A stretch of DNA of 64,000 nt. It comes from Scytonema tolypothrichoides VB-61278 (GTDB lineage Bacteria > Cyanobacteriota > Cyanobacteriia > Cyanobacteriales > Nostocaceae). How positions within the stretch are numbered: the first letter of the stretch is position 1; each line of letters opens with the position of its first letter. The stretch spans positions 669,576 through 733,575 of the forward strand of contig NZ_JXCA02000001.1 of the NCBI RefSeq assembly GCF_000828085.3, in the 5' to 3' direction. This document shows positions 57,381 to 64,000 of the stretch, piece by piece. The notes beneath the pieces were generated by a model. The model did no database searches and was not told where the DNA came from. It saw only the letters and a list, made by a program, of their open reading frames with translations. Position numbers and translations under genes: made by a program.

Positions 57381-58223
57381 ATGAAAGACTTAGAAAACAT
57401 TTTAGAATTAGCTCGTTCTGTGGGTTGGGGGGCAACAGATAGACTACGGTCTTATTACCACCAGACAAGCGACGATAACCTAGAAGTACAGTATAAACAA
57501 AATGAGCCTGTCACGATTGCAGATGTTAATGTCAATCATTACATCCTGGAGAATCTGCAAGGAGTTTTGGGTGATAAAGATTTTGCTTACATTAGCGAAG
57601 AAACTTACACAGCACAACAAACTCAGCAGGAATGGGTATGGATTATTGACCCTTTGGATGGTACACGAGATTTTATCGAAAAAACTGGGGAGTACGCAAT
57701 TCACATCGCCTTAGTGCAGGAAACACGCCCAGTGCTTGCGGTGGTAGCAGTGCCTGAAGCAGAAAAGTTGTATTATGCCATCAAGGGAAGCGGTGCTTTT
57801 GTGGAAACCCGTGATGGAAAAAGTTTACAACTACAAGTCTCGTCACGAGAACGCATTGAAGATTTAACTCTAGTTGTCAGTCGTAGTCACCGTAATGAAA
57901 GATTAAATTACTTGCTGCAACACCTACCATGTCAAAATCAGAAAGCAGTTGGCAGTGTGGGTGGCAAAATTGCTGCAATTGTTGAACAACGAGCAGATAT
58001 TTATATTTCTCTGTCTGGTAAGTCTGCCCCAAAAGATTGGGATATAGCAGCCCCAGAACTGATTTTAACAGAAGCTGGTGGTCAGTTTACTCATTTTGAT
58101 GGCACGCCGTTGCAATACAACACTGGTGATGTGAATCAGTGGGGTGGTTTACTTGCAAGCAATGGGCAGTATCACGAGGTGCTGTGTCGGCAAGCCGAAA
58201 GTATTTTAGCGCAATACAGTTAA
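57381..58223 (+). CDS. cysQ: Inositol-monophosphatase-family phosphatase, CysQ/3'(2'),5'-bisphosphate nucleotidase-like
   Basis: The 280-residue protein has the family metal-binding motifs: an E-E pair in YISEETY, WIIDPLDGTRDFIEKTGEYA (DPLDGT), and WDIAAPELILTEAGGQF near the C-terminus. The ordering and GEYAIHIAL match CysQ-type enzymes that hydrolyse PAP/PAPS intermediates of sulfate assimilation. Inositol or fructose-1,6-bisphosphatase-like activity cannot be excluded from sequence. It stands alone on the plus strand. Confidence 0.85.
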   Translation: MKDLENILELARSVGWGATDRLRSYYHQTSDDNLEVQYKQNEPVTIADVNVNHYILENLQGVLGDKDFAYISEETYTAQQTQQEWVWIIDPLDGTRDFIEKTGEYAIHIALVQETRPVLAVVAVPEAEKLYYAIKGSGAFVETRDGKSLQLQVSSRERIEDLTLVVSRSHRNERLNYLLQHLPCQNQKAVGSVGGKIAAIVEQRADIYISLSGKSAPKDWDIAAPELILTEAGGQFTHFDGTPLQYNTGDVNQWGGLLASNGQYHEVLCRQAESILAQYS

Positions 58224-58248
58224 GGATTTTTTGTAAAATTCGGTGCTC

Positions 58249-58279
58249 TGTAGAGATGTAGCATAAACCGTTCTCTACA
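58249..58279. repeat. TGTAGAGA / TCTCTACA hairpin
   Basis: An 8-bp perfect stem with a 15-nt loop lies 25 bp after the cysQ stop. It belongs to the common GTAGAGA-type dispersed palindromes and has no T-run. Confidence 0.55.
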
Positions 58280-58494
58280 TTGCCCTCTTGATAACGGTTT
58301 TGGTCTAATCACCAACGGTATTAGATTTTAGCGGGATTTAATAATGACATTATCCCCACCGCATGGCTGATGGGAAATTCCGTGGAGTTAATTAAAAAAA
58401 AGTTGAACAAAATAAAGTCTATCTTAAATTGCTATATAATAAAGGTTTCCACTATTTATCGTCATTTGGGTGATCTACATTAGGAGTGGAACCT

Positions 58495-58680
58495 ATGAGA
58501 AGACAGCATCGACCAACAGTTGTCAATGAGCGACTTAGAGACATCATAGCCCAAGTTGAGTCTACACCAGATACGAACCATCTTAAGTTACTTGAGCCTT
58601 CTGCGCCTGTACAAATATTGCCCAAGACTAATGGTTCTCATGGTGAGGATGAGACTTGTGATCTAGACAATTGTAACTAA
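58495..58680 (+). CDS. Small hypothetical peptide with two C-terminal cysteines
   Basis: The ATG at 58495 follows AGGAG at 58482-58486 with ideal spacing; the upstream GTG overlaps that site and is rejected. The product has 61 residues: a basic start (MRRQHRPTVVNERLRDIIAQ), a middle LKLLEPSAPVQILPK, and an acidic tail ending GEDETCDLDNCN. There is no signal peptide or membrane helix. A leader-like N-terminus plus a short Cys-containing acidic tail is a shape seen in modified-peptide precursors, but no maturation enzyme is adjacent. An ABC ATPase gene begins about 200 bp downstream. Function unknown. Confidence 0.6.
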   Translation: MRRQHRPTVVNERLRDIIAQVESTPDTNHLKLLEPSAPVQILPKTNGSHGEDETCDLDNCN

Positions 58681-58881
58681 TTTTGGCAAAAACAACACAA
58701 ACTGGATAGAAATCACGGGTTAATTTTATATCGCTTTGTCAAAGGTTTGCCAGCAAACCTGTGATTCGTTATCCCTTGCTTTTGTAGCTATGAAAGGCAG
58801 GGGAAATTATTTTGTGTCGCCAAAATATTTAGCGTAGAGCAAAAATTAGAGCGTTTCCATCTGCCACAATGGTCACAATAG

Positions 58882-59784
58882 ATGAAATTCTCTCTTAGCA
58901 CTCTACCCATGACTGTTGCTGTTCATTTAGAAAACGTCCACAAAACTTACAATAATATTCCTGTGGTGAATGATCTCTCATTCACTATCAATGCCGGAGA
59001 AATGTTTGGTTTACTTGGTCCGAATGGTGCAGGAAAATCTACTACAATTCGGATGTTAACCACACTGACAAAACCAACCCAGGGACAAATAGAAATCTTT
59101 GGATATAATGTCGTCAGCCAACCTATACTAGCAAAACAGTGTCTCGGTGTTGTGTTGCAAGCAATTAGTGTAGATGGAGATTTAACAGTATGGGAAAATA
59201 TGGAGCTACACGGAAGGCTACATCACATAGGTAATCCTCAGCGACAGCGCCTAATTGATCAATGGCTGGAGTATGTTGAACTGGCAACCAGACGTAATAG
59301 CCTAGTGAAAACTCTGTCTGGAGGTATGAAGCGGCGGCTACAGATAGCGAGGGCTTTGTTACATCAACCGCAAATTCTGTTTCTAGATGAACCGACAGTG
59401 GGACTAGATCCTCAAACAAGGCGACGTCTTTGGGAAATTATTCGGGATTTGAATAAGCAAGGAATGACGATGCTGCTCACGACTCATTATATGGATGAGG
59501 TCGAGTATTTGTGCGATGCCTTCGGCGCTGGCAAGCCAGGACGCATTGGCATTATGGACAATGGAAAATTAATTTCTCTTGGCACTCTACAAGAGTTACG
59601 TTTTGCTCATGGTGAGGGTTTAGTCATGAAGCAAGTAGGAGAACGTTGGGAATATGTTTTTTTCCCAACTTTGGAAGATGCAAACTTGTACCTTAATCAA
59701 CAACAAGATAAAACTGGCATGATGGTTCGTCCTTCTAACTTGGAAGATATTTTTGTTGAACTAACCGGACGCAAGTTGGACTAA
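58882..59784 (+). CDS. ABC transporter ATP-binding protein (ABC-2/DrrA-NatA type)
   Basis: The 300-residue ATPase has Walker A GLLGPNGAGKSTT, the Q-loop in VLQAISVDGDLTVWENME, signature LSGGMKRRLQIARALL, Walker B ILFLDEPTVGLDP and the H-loop TTHYMDEVEYL. It is followed by a C-terminal extension typical of DrrA-like exporters (LEDIFVELTGRKLD). No permease gene is adjacent: the next gene is convergent, 3 bp away. The partner must be elsewhere. The ATG at 58909 (MTVAVHLENVHKTY) is an alternative start that begins right at the family core. Confidence 0.92.
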   Translation: MKFSLSTLPMTVAVHLENVHKTYNNIPVVNDLSFTINAGEMFGLLGPNGAGKSTTIRMLTTLTKPTQGQIEIFGYNVVSQPILAKQCLGVVLQAISVDGDLTVWENMELHGRLHHIGNPQRQRLIDQWLEYVELATRRNSLVKTLSGGMKRRLQIARALLHQPQILFLDEPTVGLDPQTRRRLWEIIRDLNKQGMTMLLTTHYMDEVEYLCDAFGAGKPGRIGIMDNGKLISLGTLQELRFAHGEGLVMKQVGERWEYVFFPTLEDANLYLNQQQDKTGMMVRPSNLEDIFVELTGRKLD

Positions 59785-59786
59785 TC

Positions 59787-60467
59787 TTATCCTCTCAAAG
59801 TTCGCAGCACAGCTTCTATCCTGGTTACGCTGTCCTGCTTGCCTTGCTTTTGGTACAAATCCCGGGCTTGTTGAAATGCTGCGATCGCATCTTTTGATTT
59901 GCCCTGCTTCATTAAAATGTTACCCCGCAACTCATAAACTTGGGGATTTTTGGGATCAAGGCTAACAGCTTGTTCATATGCCCATTTCAGATTGTTGTTC
60001 TCTCCCAAACGCAACAGGACTGTAGCTAACCCTATATAGGCGTTGACGTTACTCCGGTTACTTTGAATTGCACGCCGGTAGGCTTCCTTTGCTGCTTTAT
60101 TGTCTCCTAAATTGCCACTGACATAACCCAAAGCATATTGATAATCGCTATTGTTCGGATTTAAGGCAACAGCGCGACGATAAGCTTGTAGTGATGAGGG
60201 AAAATTTCCTTGTAGCGCGTAGAGGTAGCCAATACCAGAATAAATTGTGGCGTTTTTTGGCTCTAGAGCGGATGCTCTTTGATAGAGAGCGATCGCCCCA
60301 TTATAATCACCACTATCTACCAGCTTGCGCCCTTCCTGTAAAAGTCCTTTTATTTCTTCACTACTTTGTTGTGGTAATGCATCCTGAGCTTGAGCAACCA
60401 AAGGTATTGTTGCGAGAAAGCTCCCTATTAAAAGAACACTTACTATCAATGATGTTCGTTTGTACAC
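59787..60467 (-). CDS. TPR-repeat protein, exported
   Basis: The 226-residue protein begins with a signal peptide (LIVSVLLIGSFLATIPLVAQAQ). It then carries about five tetratricopeptide repeats: SGDYNGAIALYQRASALEPK, QGNFPSSLQAYRRAVALNPN, LGDNKAAKEAYRRAIQSNRS, LGENNNLKWAYEQAVSLDPK and QGKSKDAIAAFQQARDLYQK. TPR proteins are scaffolds, so no specific role can be called. It ends 3 bp from the ABC ATPase gene on the opposite strand. Confidence 0.88.
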   Translation of the reverse strand: MYKRTSLIVSVLLIGSFLATIPLVAQAQDALPQQSSEEIKGLLQEGRKLVDSGDYNGAIALYQRASALEPKNATIYSGIGYLYALQGNFPSSLQAYRRAVALNPNNSDYQYALGYVSGNLGDNKAAKEAYRRAIQSNRSNVNAYIGLATVLLRLGENNNLKWAYEQAVSLDPKNPQVYELRGNILMKQGKSKDAIAAFQQARDLYQKQGKQDSVTRIEAVLRTLRG

Positions 60468-60722
60468 AGTAAATTACCTAAAAGTTCCTGCAACTTTTTT
60501 CCACAATCTCCGTGGATGCTTGTCTATTAAAACAGATCTATTTGATTTTGCAAGATCTCTTACTTTATATTTACAAAATATTTACGATAACTTTCTTTTT
60601 TTTTTGATATTACAATAAATTAACAGTTTTTTTTCATACAATCTGCTTTCCAAGTATCTGCTTCGACGTTTAAAAATCTAAGCAGGAGTTTGAGCTGATA
60701 GTTACCTTTTTGAGGAAGATCT

Positions 60723-61058
60723 ATGATAGTAACCACGACTGATGTCATTCAAGGAGCCGTCATTCAGTCATATTTAGGCATCGTCACGGCGGAAGTTGTC
60801 TACGGTAGTAATTTCTTACGAGATTTTTTTGCGAGCATCCGGGATGTTATTGGCGGACGCACAGGTAGCTACGAACGCCTTTTTGAGGAAGGACAACGTA
60901 AGGCTTTAGAAGAATTAGAGCGACGGGCATTACGTCTAGGGGCAGATGCTGTTGTCGGTATTGAAGTGGATACTGGCACAATCAATGTTGACCAATCAGG
61001 TGTGCTCATGCTTATTACTGCTACAGGTACTGCGGTGAAACTGCGTCAGCAGTTATAA
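60723..61058 (+). CDS. YbjQ-family (DUF74) protein
   Basis: The 111-residue protein matches the YbjQ/heavy-metal-binding-like family over its full length: VTTTDVIQGAVIQSYLGIV, YERLFEEGQRKALEELERRA, LGADAVVGIEVDTGTI and TATGTAVKL. The family forms compact beta-rich oligomers, often pentameric, of unsettled function. It is monocistronic, with a T-rich leader containing an 11-T run at about 60598. Confidence 0.88.
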   Translation: MIVTTTDVIQGAVIQSYLGIVTAEVVYGSNFLRDFFASIRDVIGGRTGSYERLFEEGQRKALEELERRALRLGADAVVGIEVDTGTINVDQSGVLMLITATGTAVKLRQQL

Positions 61059-61451
61059 GTTATCAGTCATCAGTTGTTGATTATCATCTGTTCACTCATA
61101 ACTGATGGCTATTAACTGCTCACTGATAACTCTTTTGAACTTGATGAAAAGCACAAATTTATCACTTTCATTAAATGACTAGAGATAGAATGAAAACATA
61201 ATGAAATTACGCTGATTGCTCTTGTGAAATTTTCTTAATTTTTTCATCTAATTTTTCATTTTGTCAACGTGTAATCACTTAATAAAACTTAAACAAAAAT
61301 CGTTGACAATGATGATAATTATATGACTAAAGATAGAGTTCTTAATTATTTCTGCTGATAGATATCAAAAACTCTCATAGGCAATTTAATTATATTCATT
61401 AGCATAAATAGCTAGAAAAAAGTTTACTGGAGTACTAAGGGATAAATTGCT
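61059..61451. other. Intergenic region with a GTTATCAGT-type repeat
   Basis: Near the YbjQ stop, GTTATCAGT at about 61059 and ACTGATAAC at about 61123 are inverted, with similar TTATCA/ACTGAT units between. They may form the YbjQ 3' end. The rest is AT-rich and shows no gene. Confidence 0.45.
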
Positions 61452-62084
61452 ATGTCATACACAAATCGAGTCGGTGATGAAGTTATTACTGAGCCTGCAG
61501 TCATAGGTCGAGTTGGTGATTATCATGATCGCGTTCGTTGGGGTCCTATAATTTCTGGTTTATTAATTGCCTTAGCAACTCAATTGATTTTAAGTTCTAT
61601 TTTTGCTGCAATAGGAGCAGGCAGCATAGAAGGTTCAGGTAGACCGAGAACAATTACTCCAGATGTGACTGGAAATGTTGGTATTTGGTCAACTATTGGA
61701 TTATTGATTTCGCTATTTACAGGTGGTTGGGTAATGGCTCGTGCTTGTGGTCCGATGAACCGCAACACAGCTCTTCTCAACGGTGCAATACTGTGGGCAA
61801 CAACTTTAGCAGTTGGCTCTTGGTTACTAGCAAGCGGAGTTTCCGGCGCTTTTGGTGTTGCTGCTTCTAATGCTGGAGAAGTGATTAACCAAGTGCAACA
61901 ACAAGGAGGCGTTCCTGTACCACGAAATACAACCAACATAAGCGCCCAAGAAGCTCGTCAGATTGCAGCAAATGTACGTTCAGGATTGTGGTGGTTTGTG
62001 TTTGGTTCTTTGTTAGGTTTACTCGCTTCAATGATTGGGGCTGCTACTGGAACTCGCAGTCCACGTACTAATCATTATGCGTAA
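61452..62084 (+). CDS. Hypothetical membrane protein (four TM segments)
   Basis: The 210-residue protein has a polar start (RVGDEVITEPAVIGRVGDYHDRVRW) and helices at about 31-54 (GPIISGLLIALATQLILSSIF), 76-95 (GIWSTIGLLISLFTGGWVMA), 104-137 (LLNGAILWATTLAVGSWLLA) and 179-197 (WWFVFGSLLGLLASMIGAA). The GGWVMARACG and GLWWFVFGSLLG parts recall small YrzE/TIGR04086-like membrane proteins. No function is recognised. It ends just before a strong terminator. Confidence 0.75.
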   Translation: MSYTNRVGDEVITEPAVIGRVGDYHDRVRWGPIISGLLIALATQLILSSIFAAIGAGSIEGSGRPRTITPDVTGNVGIWSTIGLLISLFTGGWVMARACGPMNRNTALLNGAILWATTLAVGSWLLASGVSGAFGVAASNAGEVINQVQQQGGVPVPRNTTNISAQEARQIAANVRSGLWWFVFGSLLGLLASMIGAATGTRSPRTNHYA

Positions 62085-62140
62085 AAACTTGTTTTTAAAA
62101 ACCTGTTTAGACAAATCAATGTCTCAACCTTCTTTAGACA

Positions 62141-62168
62141 GTACCTTTATTAAGGTGCTTTTTTTTAT
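62141..62168 (+). terminator. Intrinsic terminator of the membrane-protein gene
   Basis: GTACCTT-TATT-AAGGTGC forms a 7-bp stem (one G-T pair) followed by about nine T. It lies 57 bp after the stop. Confidence 0.85.
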
Positions 62169-62313
62169 TAAGTAATACCAATTCTCTGTAACAATGAGCT
62201 TAATAATTCGAGTGGAAGTGAATTGCTGATCATCCTCCCTCCTCCCAAATGACCAATTACTCAGTATAAATGAGCCAGCACTGAAATTTACTAACTTTCC
62301 TTAACTTTTAGAA

Positions 62314-62386
<73 letters not shown>

Positions 62387-62536
62387 GCTGTTGCACACAA
62401 TATCTATATTAGCACACACATTTTCAAAAAGCGATAGTTTTTTTGAAATTTTTTGAAAAAATTTTTCTGGTTTCTTCATTCCCTGATTTTATTGCGACTC
62501 AGACAGAGAGATACTAGCAATGGCTTGGATATTTTT

Positions 62537-62570
62537 AAATTTTGAATTTTGAACTTTGAACTTTGAATTG
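62537..62570. repeat. TTTTGAA/ACTTTGAA heptamer repeat in a gene leader
   Basis: Four TTTGAA-containing units end 4 bp before the ATG at 62574. The layout (tract, TTGAATTG, short T/C spacer, ATGCC) is the same as before the gene at 14916. Confidence 0.75.
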
Positions 62571-62573
62571 TTT

Positions 62574-63188
62574 ATGCCCTCTGGTCGGACTCATGATCGC
62601 ATTACTTTATGGGCTTTACCGTTTGTGACTGGTGTTGTTTTTTGGCTAACCAACAACGGTAACTTGACTTTGTTGATTACTGGTGGATTTCTGTTCGGAG
62701 GGCTGATGTTCGGTCCTGACTTGGATATTTACTCTCGCCACTTCCAACGCTGGGGTTTTTTACGCTTTATTTGGTTACCTTATCAAAAAAGTCTACGCCA
62801 TCGTTCTTTGTTATCTCACGGACCAATCATCGGTACAACGGTGCGTGTTCTTTATCTGGGCAGCTTGGGAGCAATAGTAGCAATTTTCAGTTTGTTTATT
62901 ATCGAAAAGCTGTGGAATATCCAGTTCAATTGGCAAATGACAGGCGAAACTGTCACATCCACGATCGCTCACTACAGTATGGAATTTATCGCTGTATTTG
63001 TCGGGCTGGAAGTTGGTGCTATGAGCCATTATCTTAGTGACTGGGGAGGTTCAGCTTATAAGCGTTTTCAAAAGCAGGGAGTCCGCGGATTGCTGCCGCG
63101 TGCGAAAATGAAGAAACGTAAAGTGACGAGTCGTGGTAGTAGTAGGAGTAAAGTCAAAGCAAAAAATAGCCGCCGCACAAAGTCATAG
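62574..63188 (+). CDS. DUF2227 putative metal-binding membrane protein
   Basis: From the ATG at 62574 (MPSGRTHDRIT) the product has 204 residues. It carries DUF2227 features: SGRTHDRIT, GLMFGPDLDIYSR, QRWGFLRFIWLPYQKSLRHRS, LSHGPIIGTTVRVLYLG and AMSHYLSDWGGSAYK. Conserved His and Asp residues in these segments could bind metal. Helices lie at about 12-30, 84-103 and 134-150, and the C-terminus is a long basic tail (MKKRKVTSRGSSRSKVK). Function unproven. The TTG 18 bases upstream lies in the repeat and is rejected. Confidence 0.88.
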   Translation: MPSGRTHDRITLWALPFVTGVVFWLTNNGNLTLLITGGFLFGGLMFGPDLDIYSRHFQRWGFLRFIWLPYQKSLRHRSLLSHGPIIGTTVRVLYLGSLGAIVAIFSLFIIEKLWNIQFNWQMTGETVTSTIAHYSMEFIAVFVGLEVGAMSHYLSDWGGSAYKRFQKQGVRGLLPRAKMKKRKVTSRGSSRSKVKAKNSRRTKS

Positions 63189-63228
63189 GTAAATTGTGGG
63201 GTAAGTATCAGAGCCTACTGATTAAACT

Positions 63229-63335
63229 CGTTTCCAGCCTCAGGCTGGAAATGCCAGGGACGAGGCTCTGCCTCAATCTGAAATACCGGAGGCGGAGCCT
63301 CCTAGTAGCGCATTCCCTGGCTGAGCCAGGGAACG
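63229..63335. repeat. Compound repeat of four hairpins
   Basis: In order: TTTCCAGCCTcAGGCTGGAAA, GAGGCtctGCCTC, GGAGGCggaGCCTCC and TTCCCTGGCtgaGCCAGGGAA. It lies between the DUF2227 and mazG genes. Each stem is perfect. This is a dispersed cyanobacterial repeat type, here in a near-intact copy. Confidence 0.85.
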
Positions 63336-63385
63336 AGAAATATGTCTTTATACATTTGGGATGCTCCCAAGAATAAGATTTACAA

Positions 63386-63411
63386 CCGCAGAGGACGCAG
63401 AGGACGCAGAG
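63386..63411. repeat. CGCAGAGGA tandem repeat before mazG
   Basis: Three units of CGCAGAGGA end about 10 bp before the mazG ATG. It is the same repeat family as 1207-1234. Confidence 0.75.
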
Positions 63412-63421
63412 CTTTTTAATT

Positions 63422-64000
63422 ATGGAAACTAATCAAACCCAGAGAAACGCTGAGACTTTGGCAGCAATACAAAAATTAATTGATGTGGTGACAAAGTTAC
63501 GTTCTCCTGATGGGGGTTGTCCGTGGGATTTGGAGCAAACTCCTCAAACACTAACACCATACGTGATAGAAGAAGCTTACGAAGTTGTAGATGCGATTAA
63601 GAGTGGGGATCAAGATGCTATTGCGGAAGAATTAGGTGACTTACTCTTACAAGTTGTCCTGCAAGCACAAATCGCCAGGGAATATGAACAATTTTCTTTG
63701 AAGGAAGTCGCCGAAGGAATTTCACAAAAGTTGATTCGCCGTCATCCTCATGTTTTTGGTGATGTGTCGGTGCAAAGTGTTGATGATGTGCGGCGAAATT
63801 GGGAAGAAATTAAAGCTGCAGAGAAAGGAGAAACATCTGCGGATACTCAAAAACTGAGTTATAAACTCGATCGTTATGCACGCAAGCTTCCTCCGTTGAT
63901 GGCGACGATGAAGATTTCGCGCAAGGCGGCTGCTGTTGGATTTGAATGGGAAAATATTGATGGGGTGTGGGACAAGTTTAATGAGGAATTGACGGAATTT
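63422..64000 (+). CDS. mazG: MazG nucleoside triphosphate pyrophosphohydrolase, 3' end outside window
   Basis: The frame from ATG 63422 runs off the window after 193 codons. It shows the MazG hallmarks: LRSPDGGCPWDLEQT, ETPYVIEEAYE-like LTPYVIEEAYEVVDAI, and EELGDLLLQVVLQAQIA with the ExxE..ExxD metal-binding set. RRHPHVFGDV and VRRNWEEIKAAEK follow. MazG hydrolyses (d)NTPs to monophosphates and PPi and is a house-cleaning enzyme. The second half with the second MazG repeat has just begun (KISRKAAAVGFEWEN). Confidence 0.95.
   Translation, partial: METNQTQRNAETLAAIQKLIDVVTKLRSPDGGCPWDLEQTPQTLTPYVIEEAYEVVDAIKSGDQDAIAEELGDLLLQVVLQAQIAREYEQFSLKEVAEGISQKLIRRHPHVFGDVSVQSVDDVRRNWEEIKAAEKGETSADTQKLSYKLDRYARKLPPLMATMKISRKAAAVGFEWENIDGVWDKFNEELTEF

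Overview
The window comes from a filamentous, probably heterocyst-forming (Nostocales-type) cyanobacterium. Evidence: photosystem II genes psbH, psbN and psbI; frequent HIP1 octamers (GCGATCGC); cyanobacterial families (DUF3769 outer-membrane protein, DUF1822, CHAT/WD40 proteins, TrpB2); and many short palindromic and heptameric repeats typical of these large genomes. Most of the sequence is ordinary chromosome. No phage, plasmid origin, rRNA or CRISPR array was seen.

Layout. 1-7.5 kb: a 5'-truncated FGGY sugar kinase, a GlcNAc-kinase-like gene behind an AmpG-like transporter (possible cell-wall recycling), a GxxExxY gene bracketed by inverted heptad repeats, valS, and a small coiled-coil protein. 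7.5-14.7 kb: a PotD-like lipoprotein with an IS5-type remnant fused to its start, tatA-pth, an esterase, psbH/psbN in the usual opposed arrangement, and a GH38 alpha-mannosidase gene invaded in frame by repeat DNA. 14.9-21.6 kb: an unknown protein, a MocR regulator facing two tandem GNAT acetyltransferases and a PNPOx-like protein, a HAD hydrolase, then a mosaic of gene fragments that includes a decayed copy of the MocR/GNAT locus. 21.6-29.8 kb: a DUF3769 (LptD-like) outer-membrane protein, psbI, dxs, an SLH-domain protein, an AEC transporter, and a VanY-like carboxypeptidase. 29.9-34.1 kb: two tandem PBP2 genes. 34.3-39.9 kb: potA carrying a large palindrome near its start, a decayed GGDEF gene, rpsU, rsmI, trpB2 and a PfkB kinase.

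Two accessory regions stand out. (1) 40.5-48.4 kb, plus strand: a DUF1822 protein, a 1576-residue CHAT protease-nSTAND ATPase-TM-14xWD40 protein, and an atypical sigma-70-like protein. This looks like a sense-and-cleave module wired to transcription. (2) 48.6-56.4 kb, minus strand: fatty acyl-AMP ligase, membrane desaturase, acyl carrier protein, cyclopropane-synthase-like methyltransferase, serine-palmitoyltransferase-like alpha-oxoamine synthase, Rieske oxygenase and a 3-ketosphinganine-reductase-like SDR. The set reads as a complete pathway for a modified sphingoid-like amino-alcohol lipid.

The right end (57-64 kb) holds a CysQ-like phosphatase, a small peptide gene with two C-terminal cysteines beside a lone ABC ATPase, a TPR protein, a YbjQ protein, two membrane proteins, tRNA-Val(UAC), and the 5' part of mazG. 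All functional assignments come from reading motifs by eye; no database search was run.
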